Positions 12,026 through 23,628 of a DNA stretch of 64,000 nucleotides are shown piece after piece (the stretch's first letter is position 1; each line of letters starts with the position of its first letter). Source of the DNA: Gnetum montanum (lineage: Eukaryota > Streptophyta > Gnetopsida > Gnetales > Gnetaceae). A program made the translations under genes and the position numbers. The stretch is from NCBI GenBank assembly GCA_015680685.1, contig MNCI01010753.1, positions 4,480-68,479 on the forward strand, written 5' to 3'. The notes under the pieces are model-generated. The model did no database searches. It was not told the DNA's origin and worked only from the letters and a program-made list of their open reading frames with translations.

Positions 12026-14157
12026 ATGTCTTCTTCTCACAAGTGTGATGATACTAAACTGCCAGTGCCTCAAGAATGCAAGGTGGTATATACTCATCCA
12101 GGTGAGTATGTGCCTGACTTCACCTTCATCCTACACTAGGATGAATAACTGCAGTGGTGAGATATGGAGGATAACATTGTAATGCCTCCTAATCAATCTA
12201 TGTCCAAGATGCTACTCCAAAATCTTAGGTGGTTGGCCATCTAGAATCTTTAAGAAGAGTATGTTATGCATGGATATGACTACTAGGCCTACCATCCCAC
12301 TGAAACACTACCCAGGAGAGATGGGCACTAGGAGAAGCACCATAAGGCTATGAAGGAGAAACAATTCAGTAATCCCTTGTTCCTGCTTAACCAAAATGAC
12401 AATAAGGATCCTTCCTCTAGGGGTTCTCAACATGAACATTCTCCACCCCTTGATATTGATGATGGGGGCTTGAACCTGAAGCTACAGTTCACTATCAACA
12501 ATCTGGGTTTAGGAAAAAGTGGGAGCCCAAGCAAGGGCTCAGGCAAGCATCAGGATGAAAAGAAAGTTGATGAACATGGCCATGACAAGTGTAGAGGAGG
12601 TGGTAGACACCATGATGGTGGTAGTCCTCCTCCTTATTTACCCTCTTTATCTACATCTTCTTCTTCTCTTATGGTTATGATAGATGCTACCAAAAAGACA
12701 ACTGTGATGAAGGTGAACAACAGGACACTAATGATTACTAGACCCACCATGAAGGAAGGGGTAGCAAAGGAAATCATTGAAATAATGATGATGATGAGCC
12801 TTTATTGGCAATTCAAAGTATGTTGAATATCTTAGAGGTAATGAAAATTCCAACCATGCATGTGAAAGATAGTCAGATTAAGAGACTTGACATGAACAAT
12901 ATTCCCAAATTTGAGGGGGGATATAACTCTAATTCACAAATACATCTTCAAGCCTTTCATGATTCTTATGCCTTACAAAATATTGAAAATTATTGGCAAA
13001 AATTAAAGCTATCTCCCAAGACACTCATCAAAGAAGCCAAAATTTGGTATCGGTCCTTGGAGCTAGAATCCATTTGCAAGTGGAGTAAAATGCTAGAGTT
13101 ATTCAATGATAAGTATCAAACATACTTTTAAGTGTCCAATTTGAGAAGGTAGATCCAAGGATGGAAATAAAAAATACATGAACCCTTGGATGCCATCATG
13201 GGTAGATAATATTCTCTCATACACCAATGCCCTAGCCATAATTATTTTCAACAGGAACAACTTCGCCACATCATAGATGGACTCAAATTAGAAATGAGAA
13301 GAACTCTTGGGGTTTATGCCCAAGGAAAACTATCAAAACTTAGAGCCCATTAAATTAAAATTTTGATAGAGTAGGTAAAAAAAGAAGAAAAAGAGTTAAA
13401 GAAATGAGAAAGTGCTAAAGAATATAATAGGGATCCTTCCATTAGAAAAAGGGAGGTTCAATTTTATGACAATAAGGAGGAGTCATCACTTGATGAGATG
13501 GTGAATAGAAAGATCTTGCCGATCCAAAAGTTAATGTATGAAATTTTGGCCAAGGTGGATAAGATGTGATATTCATTGGATAAAATTTCAAACTACTTTA
13601 AAGATCACAAATGAATTAAGAGAGCAAAGTAGTAACCATAATCGTAGGAGGTAGAAAGAAGCTAAATGTGCCTACAAAAGGGGTAAGGGAAAACCTGCTA
13701 CAGTACAAAATGTTATGGAGACAAAATCAGATGATGATGATAGATATGACATCTACCAATACAAACATCCTAAAGGATGTTTCCTTGTCATGTCACACTT
13801 GTAGGAGTCTAGGATGTATGTGCTGAATCCTAGATTGTCAAGAAGGCAAGCACCTAGAAGATTGCCTTATTCTCAAGGCAATCTAAAGTAGGTCCACCGA
13901 CAACAACAAGCTTATTATCCAAGTGGAGCTCCACCATAACCTTATGGGAAATACCAATAGTGGCAACACCTATAGTCATGGGAAGTGGCCCCACCAAGGC
14001 AATAGTATCCTTACAAGTAGCCAAATTCATATGGGTACTATGTTCAGAACCAATGTCTCCACATGACTCTTCTAGTCACATTTCTTTTCAACATCACTAC
14101 TACCCTCCAATATATCACAGAACTCATTCTCCATCTATAGAGGGGAAATCCCATATC
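12026..14157 (+). pseudogene. Element C gag, N-terminal and central part, interrupted by D
   Basis: The start at 12026 gives MSSSHKCDD and the shared block VVYTHPGEYVPDFTFILH, followed by a stop. A basic, serine-rich region follows (12350-12770). The gag core is at about 12830-13130 (IHLQAFHDSYALQNIENYWQKLK...KIWYRSLE). A decayed knuckle zone with the block HPKGC is at about 13740-13800, and a Pro/Gln/Tyr-rich tail reaches 14157. The frame is broken repeatedly. The rest of the tail lies right of D, from 29813. Confidence 0.82.
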
Positions 14158-14162
14158 CCTAT

Positions 14163-14655
14163 TAATGAATGATGAAGGTGCCCCTATGCCCAACCATACG
14201 AATCACAAAGCATTCATACACAATCTAATCAAATTCTATGAACTCTATAGTTTCTAGTACACTAGTCTTCTAGGAAGTGAAACTTGCCCTAAAGGTTATT
14301 CATTGTCTTCCCAATTACACTTGTAATGTACAAAGGTATGGTTAAGTGTAATTGAGGCATATGATTTTTATTGTTTTGTGTTTTATGTTCTTTAGCACTT
14401 AAAGTAGAGAGATGAAGTAATATAACAACTAATCTAATTTAACTGCTTAACTAGTCGCTAATTAATCCTAACATAAGCATCCGATCCCACTTTCTGTACA
14501 CATCTTGAACCCATGTATCCATTTTTGGGTTACCAAGTGCTATGCTACTGGGTACACCAAGCAATAATGCTACTAGGATTACCAAGGAAATACGTGTTTA
14601 CGCTTGAAGTAGTCATACTTATGTACTTAATCTATTTAGCTTAATTAATTAACTA
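14163..14655 (-). mobile_element. Element D 3' LTR, truncated (U5/R side only)
   Basis: From 14163 the sequence follows D's other LTR (28880 onwards), including blocks shared with 28915-29050 and 29130-29380. The first bases are mutated (TAATGAATGATGAAGG against TGATGAGTGGAGAAGG). Similarity ends near 14655. The TATA box, the U3 array, the polypurine tract and the end of ORF-X are missing, so a deletion joins the LTR to ORF-X. Confidence 0.78.
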
Positions 14656-16716
14656 CCTCGATTATAGTTTTCTAGCAAAGGGCATAGACCTCCTCCATGT
14701 ATAGATTTCTATTTTCTACTACCAATCTCCTTAGTTCTATGTTTGCTCTGGCTAGTTGCTCCTGTTGTTGATGGATGAAATTTGTTAATTGTTGCTTGCA
14801 CTCATCAACATTCCATAGGTGATGATTCTCTGCGGTCAACTATACATTCTCCTGGTAGGTCTAATCCAAAGCCTTTTGAATCTTATGTTGTGTGGCCTCT
14901 ACCAAGGATCGATAGAACATTTCCATCTCCATTGCACCATCAACCCCTTTTAATTTAGTGTGAATATATTTCATAGCTTCATCTCTTGTTAATGTCAAGT
15001 TGAGAAATGTGAGGTCAGCAATCTAGGCTCTTAATTTGGCAACTTCCATAGCCAAGCATTCATTTAACTCATTGACTATTTCAAGTTGCCCCTCCAAGAT
15101 GATATTCTTGCACCTTGCCTCTAACAACTCCAACTAGGTTGTAATAATATTGTCCAGAAGGTCAAAGGCATTCAAAAGTAGTTATCTAATTCCCACTAGT
15201 TGATCTAGTAGATCTTTATGCTGTGTTGCATTTGTTCTATTGTTTATGATCCCTACAAACATCTACACATATTTGAGTGTAGTGACATCTGATGTAGATG
15301 TCATAGGTGCATTGAGCATTTCAGCAATACGATTAGTGATCACTTCTACTGCAGTATCCTACCCTTGATGTTGCATCACCAATATAGTTTCTCCTTCACC
15401 CTCCTCCAAGTGCATCAAGAAGATTGCAACATTTCCAAAGATTTCTAGGAGTGGTTGTTGCCCTATGAGAGATATTGTGACCTCTCTAGCACTTAGATTA
15501 GATCTTGTAGGTAGCTACATTCTTTGGGCTCAAAAAATAGATTCACCTCCACCCATCAAATTAATTGTCTAGGCCACCTTATTTAGGTGACTCATTGCTA
15601 GTCTGTGCACAGATGGATCCCTACCACTCATGCCTACTTGTTGCTCTTGTTCACTCAAGATCCATTCTTGGTATTCAAGCAACTGTAGAGAAATTGCAGT
15701 GATGTCTGGCACAAGGTTGTTTGAGTGGCAGATGGAGATGGTGGTCACTACTCCTCTTCTTGGATAGTCCTTGTAGGTGTCTTGTCTTTCATCATTTCGA
15801 CCTAGTTGGCAATTGGAACATGCCTAACAACATCATTGGTGTAACGAGCTATTCCTCCCCTCTGATAGAGTTTCTTGATGAGGCATGGGAAGGGGAGTGC
15901 CTTCCTTCCATGTTCATTTTCTTTAAACCGCTTCTCCATCTCTAGATAGATAAGCTACAGAAGACTGACAAGGAATCTCCCACTTAGAGTAGGACATGCT
16001 TGGGTAGAGAAGGCAGTGATTTTACTTGGCCTCATTGTGAGATTGAGGTGGAAGGCTGCAATCATGTAGTGGATCCTCTCTACTAGTGTAAGCATGCCAA
16101 ACTCCTTACAATCGATGCCATAGCACAATTGAACCCATTCTTTCTTGATGTTGGGATCTACCTACATTGGGATCCTAGCAAGACTTACCCTTGTTTCTAG
16201 CAACCCAAGCATTGCAGTAATGGCCTATGCCAAGTAGGACACTAAGATGTCCTTGATTTTTACTATTGATTCGAGCTACTTGTTATTCTAGAATAAGAAT
16301 GTCTCTCCCATGTGCCACTCCCTAGTGGAAGTGATGATTGGCCACATGGGAGAGGCCTTCAACTAGTTCTACACTTCTTTTGGTGCTTCCTCTAAAAATG
16401 GGTCAAATTTTAACTCCTATAGCACTATTTTTTGGACCTCTCATGATTTGATTTGATTCAAGAAAGCCTCTATCAAGGTCACCTCTAGATTTTCTTGTGG
16501 TGTTGGCGCATTATCCTTATGGGAGTGTTCTATTGCTGCTACTAGTTCTAGAATCTATCTAAGAGATTCCACTTATGCCTCTTCCCTAAGAGGACCTATG
16601 CTATGGATTGCAAGAAATTCTTATTGGGCATATTCTTGGCCCCTTCTTGTTCTACACCATTTCTCCCTTGTTTGAGATGGTCCTGCTTCCTGCGTGTGCT
16701 TTCCTTTTGGTGCCAT
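14656..16716 (-). pseudogene. Element D ORF-X, broken and lacking its C-terminal end
   Basis: The start codon at 16716 lies directly after a splice acceptor (TGCAG|ATGGC) and gives MAPKGKHTQEAGP. Downstream it shares PLREEA, a block around SPMWPI, and the conserved domain WVQLCYGID...RIHYMIAAFHLN...LSGRFLVSL...LPFPCLIKKL with C and F. A poorly conserved coiled-coil-like part follows towards 14656. Stops are frequent. The domain resembles, from memory, the 'putative plant transposon protein' region found in other plant gypsy elements. Its function is unknown. Confidence 0.72.
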
Positions 16717-17030
16717 CTGCAGTTACAACACATCCATGGATTAGTAGATATAATGTGTAACTTTAAATTTTTTGAATACCTTCTCTTGTTAGTTAGTTGC
16801 ACTTTGGCTAAGGTTGGATGATCTAAGATTTATTATTTTATTATTAATTTATTAATTATTTATTATAAATGTCACTAGAGCTTGTTGGAAAGGTTTAACT
16901 CTTGTAATTTGGTGTTTAAGAGTTGATTTCTTAGTCAAACCCTTGTGGAAATTAGAAAAATTATGAAACATTTTTTTGTTAAAAATGGCACATTTGTGGC
17001 TCTAATGACTAAGAGCTTACCTCTGGTAGC
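16717..17030 (-). other. Intron in the ORF-X 5' leader of element D
   Basis: On the minus strand the donor is CCAGAG|GTAAGCTC at 17031/17030 and the acceptor is AACTGCAG|ATGGCA at 16717/16716. The 314-bp intron therefore ends at the ORF-X start codon. C keeps the same donor and F keeps the same acceptor, at matching distances. Confidence 0.7.
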
Positions 17031-17159
17031 TATAGGGTCAAAGAACGAAGTGATTTGGATAAACAATTAGGAAGCTATGAGCTCTAGAAGGTTCTAGGCC
17101 CTACAAATTTGAAAAACTCTCTTGGCGTTTATGAAAAAATGTAAAAATTTCAAAGTGGG

Positions 17160-17275
17160 ATCATGCCTATATATATATTATTTTTCCCTCATGTTGACAG
17201 GGCCCTGCATACAAGGCCTCGTATATGGGTCTAATTCATTGATGGGGCCTCGTATATGAGGCCTGTAGGCAAAAT
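17160..17275 (-). promoter_or_regulatory. Internal promoter of D ORF-X: motif array plus TATA box
   Basis: On the minus strand an array of GAGGCCCCATCAATG, GAGGCCTTG and GGGCCCTGTCAACATG (about 17272-17190) precedes TAATATATATATAGGC (about 17180-17166). About 145 bases separate the TATA box from the splice donor at 17031. Similar motifs (GAGGCCCCATCAAC, GGGCCCTTGTTGAC) precede the TATA box in D's LTR. Confidence 0.62.
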
Positions 17276-18850
17276 TTTCAAATTTGAATATTTCAAAAAA
17301 TACTGATTTTTTTTAATAAATTTTGAATCCATGGAATCCAAGAAAAGCCAAGAATATGATAAAATCATTGAAAAAGATTTTTAAATTTTCAAAAATTAAA
17401 AAATTCGATGGAGAATGTGTTTATTGAACAAAATAGGTAAAGGAGCACATGCTGTGATTTAGAAGATGGGTGTATGAAAGATTCTGATTACAAGAATGTC
17501 TAAGGATAAGGTACTTAATGAACTCAACCAAGAGATATGAAAGTGGGTTCTTCCCATAGCAAGCACATGCCTATTTTCCCTTGCATAACCTCAACCTAAG
17601 GAGTCTATGGGCCCCATAGGTGATTAATGATCAATGGAAGTTAAGGACCAAAACTTGAAAGATTCTACCAAAGAATTTAAGTACGTCAAACCAAGATATG
17701 GAATCGAGAACATGGACTTCAGTAGTGAGGTGAATTATGATCAATAGAGATGGATGATGGAGAAGGTGGAATGGAATTCCAAATTGAGGCCATAAGAAGT
17801 CCCTTATGGAGTTTTGTGTTTAAAATAACCTAAGAAGATCCATCCTTAGTCTAGAACAAAACCAACCCCTTTCAATGACTTTGCATTACCACTTCAAGAC
17901 CAATCCATCCCCTCGAGAAATAAGAGTGCATCCACAGAACAACCACCATTCCATAAAGAGAGAGAAAGAGAAGTAGAAAATGAGAGAGGGCCTTAGTTAG
18001 AGGGGACCTTCAAGCATGGGTGGGGGGGGGTTCTAGTCCCATAACAAATGCTTGTAGCCTATTTATTTGTCCAAGGGATGTGCTTTGAATTCCCATCATG
18101 TGCTTTTTTTTCTTCCCCCCCCCCCCCCCCCCCCCCTTTTTTTATTTCTTTTTGGATGGGAACCACACCATGCAAAGACTTTATTTGACTTCCTATTATT
18201 AGATGACATGGAATGGTAAGAAGTCTATGAAAACACTCAAGACCCAAGTAAGTAGAAGAGTTCAAAGAGTATTAAATCCCTTTGAAGTCACACCCTATAC
18301 AAATTTTTGAATTCTTCCCAATTTTGAAAATTACCAAAGTCACCAATTTATTAAAAGTTTATTTAATGAAAGGGACCTCAAACTTCCAAAAGAAGAAAAA
18401 CCATAAAGTTTGTGAATGGGTGTATGTGATGGACTCACTGCCTATTCCATGAAAAAGAAACCATGACTTAGCAATCGATACAAAAATTCAAAAATAGAAA
18501 CCAAACATTAGCAAATAAAACATTAAGCACAAACCACCATTTGTAGTAGTTACAACACCACTGTGTCTTGTTGGCAACAAGCACGTTTATTAGAAAAAAT
18601 TTGAAAATCACACTCAAGAAAAACAAAGTAAAATATATAAGAAAGTTTAAAATATTTAAGAAATATTTAAATGTACTAACGATGGTGTAAAAAAAAGGTG
18701 GTTTAAAATAGGAAAAATTTTGAAAAATCAAAAATGTGAAAAAAAACTAGAAAAACTAAGGAGCCATATGGATGATTAGCATGGATGGCCATCTCCCCAA
18801 AACTGAGTTCGAAGGAGGATATCTAAAACATTTAGTGTGGTTGTCTATCC
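17276..18850. other. Element D non-coding region between integrase and internal promoter
   Basis: This corresponds to 42430-43980 of C. It contains the conserved motif ACCCATGCTTGAAGGT (minus strand, about 18007-18022). It also contains a run of 24 C at 18115-18138, and a decayed end-of-pol purine motif (minus strand, at about 18787-18800). No gene is seen; the reading frames here are A/T-rich artefacts. Confidence 0.65.
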
Positions 18851-20040
18851 ATTAAGGTATTTTTTATACTGGCTTGCTTGGGCTCATGGAAAAGCTTCAC
18901 TTGTTAGATGTTGACCAACTACTTTTTATTTGGCCCTTGAAGTTTATAGATTAACATGACCCTAGAGGGAAAGGTTTCATTAATTATATAAGGTCCCTCC
19001 CACAATGTTTGGAACTCTATTTTCTGGGGTACATGTATGGGGTTCCAATAGAAAACCTTATCTCCAGATTGAAATTTTACTTTCTATATTCTAAGGTCAT
19101 GTCATTACTTTTTGAATGCCTTATGCACTTTATTCAAAGATAGGACCACTAATTAGTTTTCATCTAGCACATTCAAGTTGATCAATCTTTCTTTCTATGC
19201 TAGGCTTAGTTCAAGATTTAGTTCATAGGTTGTTGAGAGTGTACGGAGCTCAGATTGAATTTGGAGCATTGGAAGTTTTCCGTACACTAGCTCATAGGGA
19301 GAGTAGCCAATAGGAAGTTTTCATGTTAAGCAGTAGGCCCAGAAGGCATCATTGAGTTTTGTGCTCTAGTCTCTCCTATATTTGCTTACGGTCCTTATTA
19401 GGATCTTTGTGATCTCCTTATTAGTTACCTCTACTTTACCATTGGCTTGGGGGTGATAGGATGTTTTTAATTTATGTTTGACCTCCAAACATTACATAAG
19501 TTTTCAAAAGGTGGCACCTATAAAATGAGTTACATTGTTAAAAATTAGTTCACATGGCATCCCAAACCTATTTACAACATTTTGTTGTACAAATCTAGTA
19601 GTAGTGGATGATGTACAGTCAGTGATGACTGATACCTCTATCCATTTGGTGCAGTAGTTGAATACTACGATGATATATGTCTTTCCATTAGATATGGGTG
19701 TGATAGGATCCATGAAGTTAATGCCCCATATGTCAAAGGGCTCTAGCAGTTGAATCCACTATTAAGGACCCTCCATTCATGTAGTCATCCCACCATCTCG
19801 TTGATAGCTTTTATAAGATCAGACAAATTGGTGGGCATCCTTGAAGATTATAGGTGAATAGTATTCTACAATTAGGATTTTCATGGCCGTGCACCTCCTA
19901 GCATAGTGACCTCTGCAAGGGCCTTTGTGAGCATCCTAGAGAATGTGCAATTGATCCACATTAGGGACACACCAATGAACCAAGCCATTAGCACACACCT
20001 TATAAATATATCCATTAATTTCCATGAAATACTTTTCCCA
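18851..20040 (-). pseudogene. Element D integrase, broken
   Basis: The minus strand encodes the integrase seen in A: the zinc-binding zone at about 19990-19800, then IMDPITPISNGKTYIIV and the core. The second catalytic Asp is replaced in ELIFNNVTHFIGATF (Asn at the SDNGTHF position of A), so the enzyme would be dead even without the stops. The region matching EVTNREI lies near 19410-19440. No chromodomain follows. Confidence 0.8.
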
Positions 20041-21840
20041 ATGAACAAATTATTGTTTCCTCCTAAAATCCAAATCTTGTGGCATCTCCTGAGTAAAAAG
20101 GTAAGTGATGATGCCATTGTACCATTTTTTTTCTACAGGCACTTGTTCATTTATTACTCTTGTAAAGAGGATTTTGTTTAGAAATTGATCAAAGAGTGGA
20201 CTCTCCTCCTCCTTGTTATCCCATCTTAACTGAGAGAGATGGTTAGTGCTCACATTCTTAGTTCCTTTCTAATCCACCATTGTGAGATCGAATTCTTGCA
20301 AGATCATGAGCCACCATATAATGTGGGGGCTTATCATTTGCTTTTTCATTAGGAAGTGGATAGCACTATGATCTATGTGCACAAATACTTTATAGCCAAG
20401 CACATAGTGCTTGAAATTTTCGAGAGCATACACCACTGCCATTAGTTCTTTCTCAGTTATGGTGTAATTTAACTATGCACCCACAATGCTTTGGCTCATG
20501 CAATGGATATAATATGGATGTTTCTTATCATCCAACTACATAAGCATGGCTCCCAAAGCATAATTAGGTGTGTCCATCATTATGTGAAATGGTTTAGACT
20601 AGTCTAGTGCTCGTAGAATTAGAGTTTCTATGAGTTTATCTTTTAGTTATTGGAATACATGTTCACACTCCTTGATCCATATGAATGAAGAATATTTCTT
20701 TGTAAGCATGACCAATGGCTTTTCAATCTTAGAGAAATTCTCTATGAATTGTGAGTAATAGCCAATGTGTCCAAAGAATGTTTGGATGTCTTTGACTATC
20801 TTTGGTTGGCATGTGATTCCTGGGATGACTCTTATCTTTTCAATGTTTACCTCAATCCTAGCCTAAGTACTTCTATGCCCTAGTACTATTCCTTCTTGGA
20901 CCATTAAATGGATTTTCTGCCAATTAAGCCTAAGGTTTATTTTAACACATCTTTTTAATACTTGCTCAAGATGGTCCAGGGCTTGCTCAAATATAGTCCC
21001 ATAGGTAGAGAAGTCATCTATAAAGACTTCTACCATGCTAACAATTTGCTATTGAAAATACTAAAGACTAGGTGTTGGAATGTTGCAGGGGCATTACATA
21101 GATCCAACAACATCTTAAAATATGAAAAAGTGCCCTAGGGACTTGTGAATGTTGTCTTAGCCTAATCTTCTAGCTCAATTTGGATTTGGTTATAGCCACT
21201 ATAACCATCCAAGAAGCTGTAATAGCAATGCCTAGAAATGGTGTCCAACGCTTGGTCAACAAATGGCAATGAAAAATGATCTTTAAATGTTTCCATATTC
21301 AATAGCCTAAATTCAATACAGACCTACCACTTTCCACCTTTGTTTGGCACAATTATGAGTGGAATAACCCACTCACTATTCATGATGGGATAGATGAAAC
21401 CTACCTTGAGGAGTTGTTCTATTTTCTCTTTGATGATTTGCTTCAAGTTGGGGTTCAGCCATCTTTGTGGTTGCCTTATTCACTTCATGGCTAGGTCAAT
21501 GTAAATTGGATGCTAGCATATCCTTGGATAAATTCTAGTCAGCTCAAGATAGACCAAGCAAAGGTTGTTGGCCACTTGTTGACCACCTTCAACAACTTGT
21601 CTTTTTGTTCAAGAGCAAGATTTGCATTGATGATAACTAGCTTACCATTGTCTAAAAATGCATACTTCATGTAATCTAGTAGATTTTTTAACTCTAGGGG
21701 CTCCTTCTTGAAATTATCAAGGATTTCTAACTCTCCCCAATAGGTATCATCATCTTCATCATTAGAGAGTTAGCAATGAACTTGCTCAAGTTCATCTATA
21801 CCTTTGATATAAGCATATGTTAGGCTCTCAAAGGGTTCCA
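20041..21840 (-). pseudogene. Element D reverse transcriptase and RNase H, broken
   Basis: The minus strand follows A's pol at DNA level: the RT linker (21840-21480), RT blocks (21480-20900, with the complement of VxVFIDDFSTYG near 21000-21040), the SFxGHIGYYSQFIENFS region near 20740-20790, and RNase H (about 20600-20050). Stops and frame changes are common throughout. It lies between protease and integrase, as expected. Confidence 0.82.
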
Positions 21841-22455
21841 TGTAGAGTGTGCTTTTATCTGAGTTAGTTGTCAGCCACTAGGTGTCCTCCTATTTTGTGG
21901 TAGTTGGATATAGGCACCTTTGGATATTAGTTTCATGCACACACTGATTACATGCTTTGATGAATGTGCTTTTAATGGAGAATATTTTCTGCATGCAATT
22001 GCACCCATTATCATTGTATGCGATGCAGGGAACCCACTTCTTTTTAAGCCTTCCAAATTCATTTTCCTTGGATATTTCCAAGGAGAGGTCCCTAATGCCC
22101 ATTCATGCATTAACAGTGCTTAATCATGCATGTCCCATAATGATAAGAAAGTCTTCTTTGTAATTTTCAACCTTGATCACCAAAAAATTGGCAGGATAGG
22201 ATCACCTACAAACTATGGTCATGATTACCTTAACTAATCCCAAAGGGACAGTGATTGATTAATTTTCCAATTTGAAATGGATGTTGCTTTTCTTAAGAGG
22301 CAATAGGCTCTAGGCCTTGTACATGTCATGGAAGATGAGATTGACACCGAAATCAAAATCAAGAAGAGCCTTGCATGGCCCATGTTTAGTGATCTACAAG
22401 TTAATAAGAGGACTTCTTAGGTTAGATCTTTTCATGGAAAGGTTACTAGCCTTGA
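21841..22455 (-). pseudogene. Element D protease, broken and cut near its upstream side by H
   Basis: The minus strand encodes the block ALLDFDFGVNLIFHDMYKA (about 22390-22325), where the Asp-Ser-Gly active site reads Asp-Phe-Asp. The second protease hallmark matches near 22090-22150. A frame around 21871-22110 continues into the linker to RT. Element H is inserted at 22456, just upstream of the protease motif. The five bases CTTGA (22451-22455) are one copy of H's target duplication. Confidence 0.78.
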
Positions 22456-23494
22456 TGATGAATCGTGGTTTGTTAGGTGTTGATATCGGACCCTTGATAT
22501 CAGACCCTTGTTAACCAGGTGCTGATATCAGACCCCTGATATTGGACCTCTAATATCTTATGAGTCTTGATATCAAACCCCTGATATCGAACCCTTGATA
22601 TCAGGGAATGCGTCAACTAGGCCACGTTGATGAGGCCTTGTCAACGCAGCCACATCAACGTGAACCCATCAACGCATCCGTCCATGTGTTAACGTGGCCT
22701 CGTTAATGCAGGGTCTGTCTCTAGCTATAAATAAGCACACACCCACCGCATTTAGGCATCTTATGTTCAAATTGTAAAGAAGATCTTGTAGTTTGTTTCC
22801 GAAGGAGTTAGCCTATTTTCCCAAGTGCATGCCCGCAGTGTAATGCTTGTAATTGTACGGAACCTTTATTCGAGTGTGACGTACTTGGACACGCACATGA
22901 CCGAACATAAAGATCGATATTACTTCATCATTGCAGCATTCACTTAGTTTAACTATTTAATTGTTATTGTTATTTATTATTTTCTTAATTAATATTTCTT
23001 TACTGTCATTTACTATTCCTATTGTTAAATGCGGAATGAGTACAACTTAATCATGAGCATTCAAGTGTGACTACTTGGTATCCTAGTAGCATACCTAGGC
23101 CATGCACATGGTAATCCCAATGGTAGTCATGCACAAGGTCCAAGATGTGTATGGATGATTAAGGAATGGATGCTCATCACACTTAGCCTAGCTTAGATTC
23201 TTTCTCCCAATTCCTATTAGCTTAACTCTCTTCCCCTTTTCCTCCTAGCTTAATTAAAGTTATTTTCCATTACCTCTAGGAGTAGCACTAGGTTAGAAAC
23301 TATATCATACATCTCACTTTGGACTAAACCATATGTGACAAAGCATATACTAGTCTAGGTGGGAAGACAAAAAACTATGATCAACGAGTAGCTATCTAGA
23401 TACCACAACTAGCCCGTCTACGAAGTTTGACTGGATCGTGCGTGAAACGCTCGTATTCGTATGGTTGAGTGTAGGGGTACCTCGTCACTCATCA
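22456..23494 (+). mobile_element. Element H 5' LTR
   Basis: The LTR starts at TGATGAATCGTGG and ends ...GTCACTCATCA at 23494. U3 carries repeats of the form TGATATC(A/G)GACCC(C/T)TTG (22480-22610), then motifs such as GTTGATGAGGCC and CATCAACGTG (22610-22715). The TATA box TATAAATA is at 22726-22733. It thus combines the two motif types seen separately in F and C/D. Confidence 0.85.
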
Positions 23495-23495
23495 T

Positions 23496-23513
23496 TGGCA
23501 CCATTGCCAGGGA
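23496..23513 (+). promoter_or_regulatory. Element H primer-binding site (tRNA-Asp)
   Basis: TGGCACCATTGCCAGGGA differs from the tRNA-Asp complement by three G-to-A changes. One base separates it from the LTR. Confidence 0.85.
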
Positions 23514-23628
23514 TGGTGCTAGTTATTTAGATTAGTTACATCATACAAGATCATTGTAATAAAGTATTCATGATATATCTTTTAGAAAAAAAAATTAATT
23601 CCAATTAAGTCACACATGATTTACAACA

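Noticed and set aside
22480-22610. The spaced GATATC repeats as a CRISPR-like array or satellite
   Set aside because: The units are short, unequal, lie only upstream of the LTR TATA box and recur in that position in other LTRs; the host is a plant.
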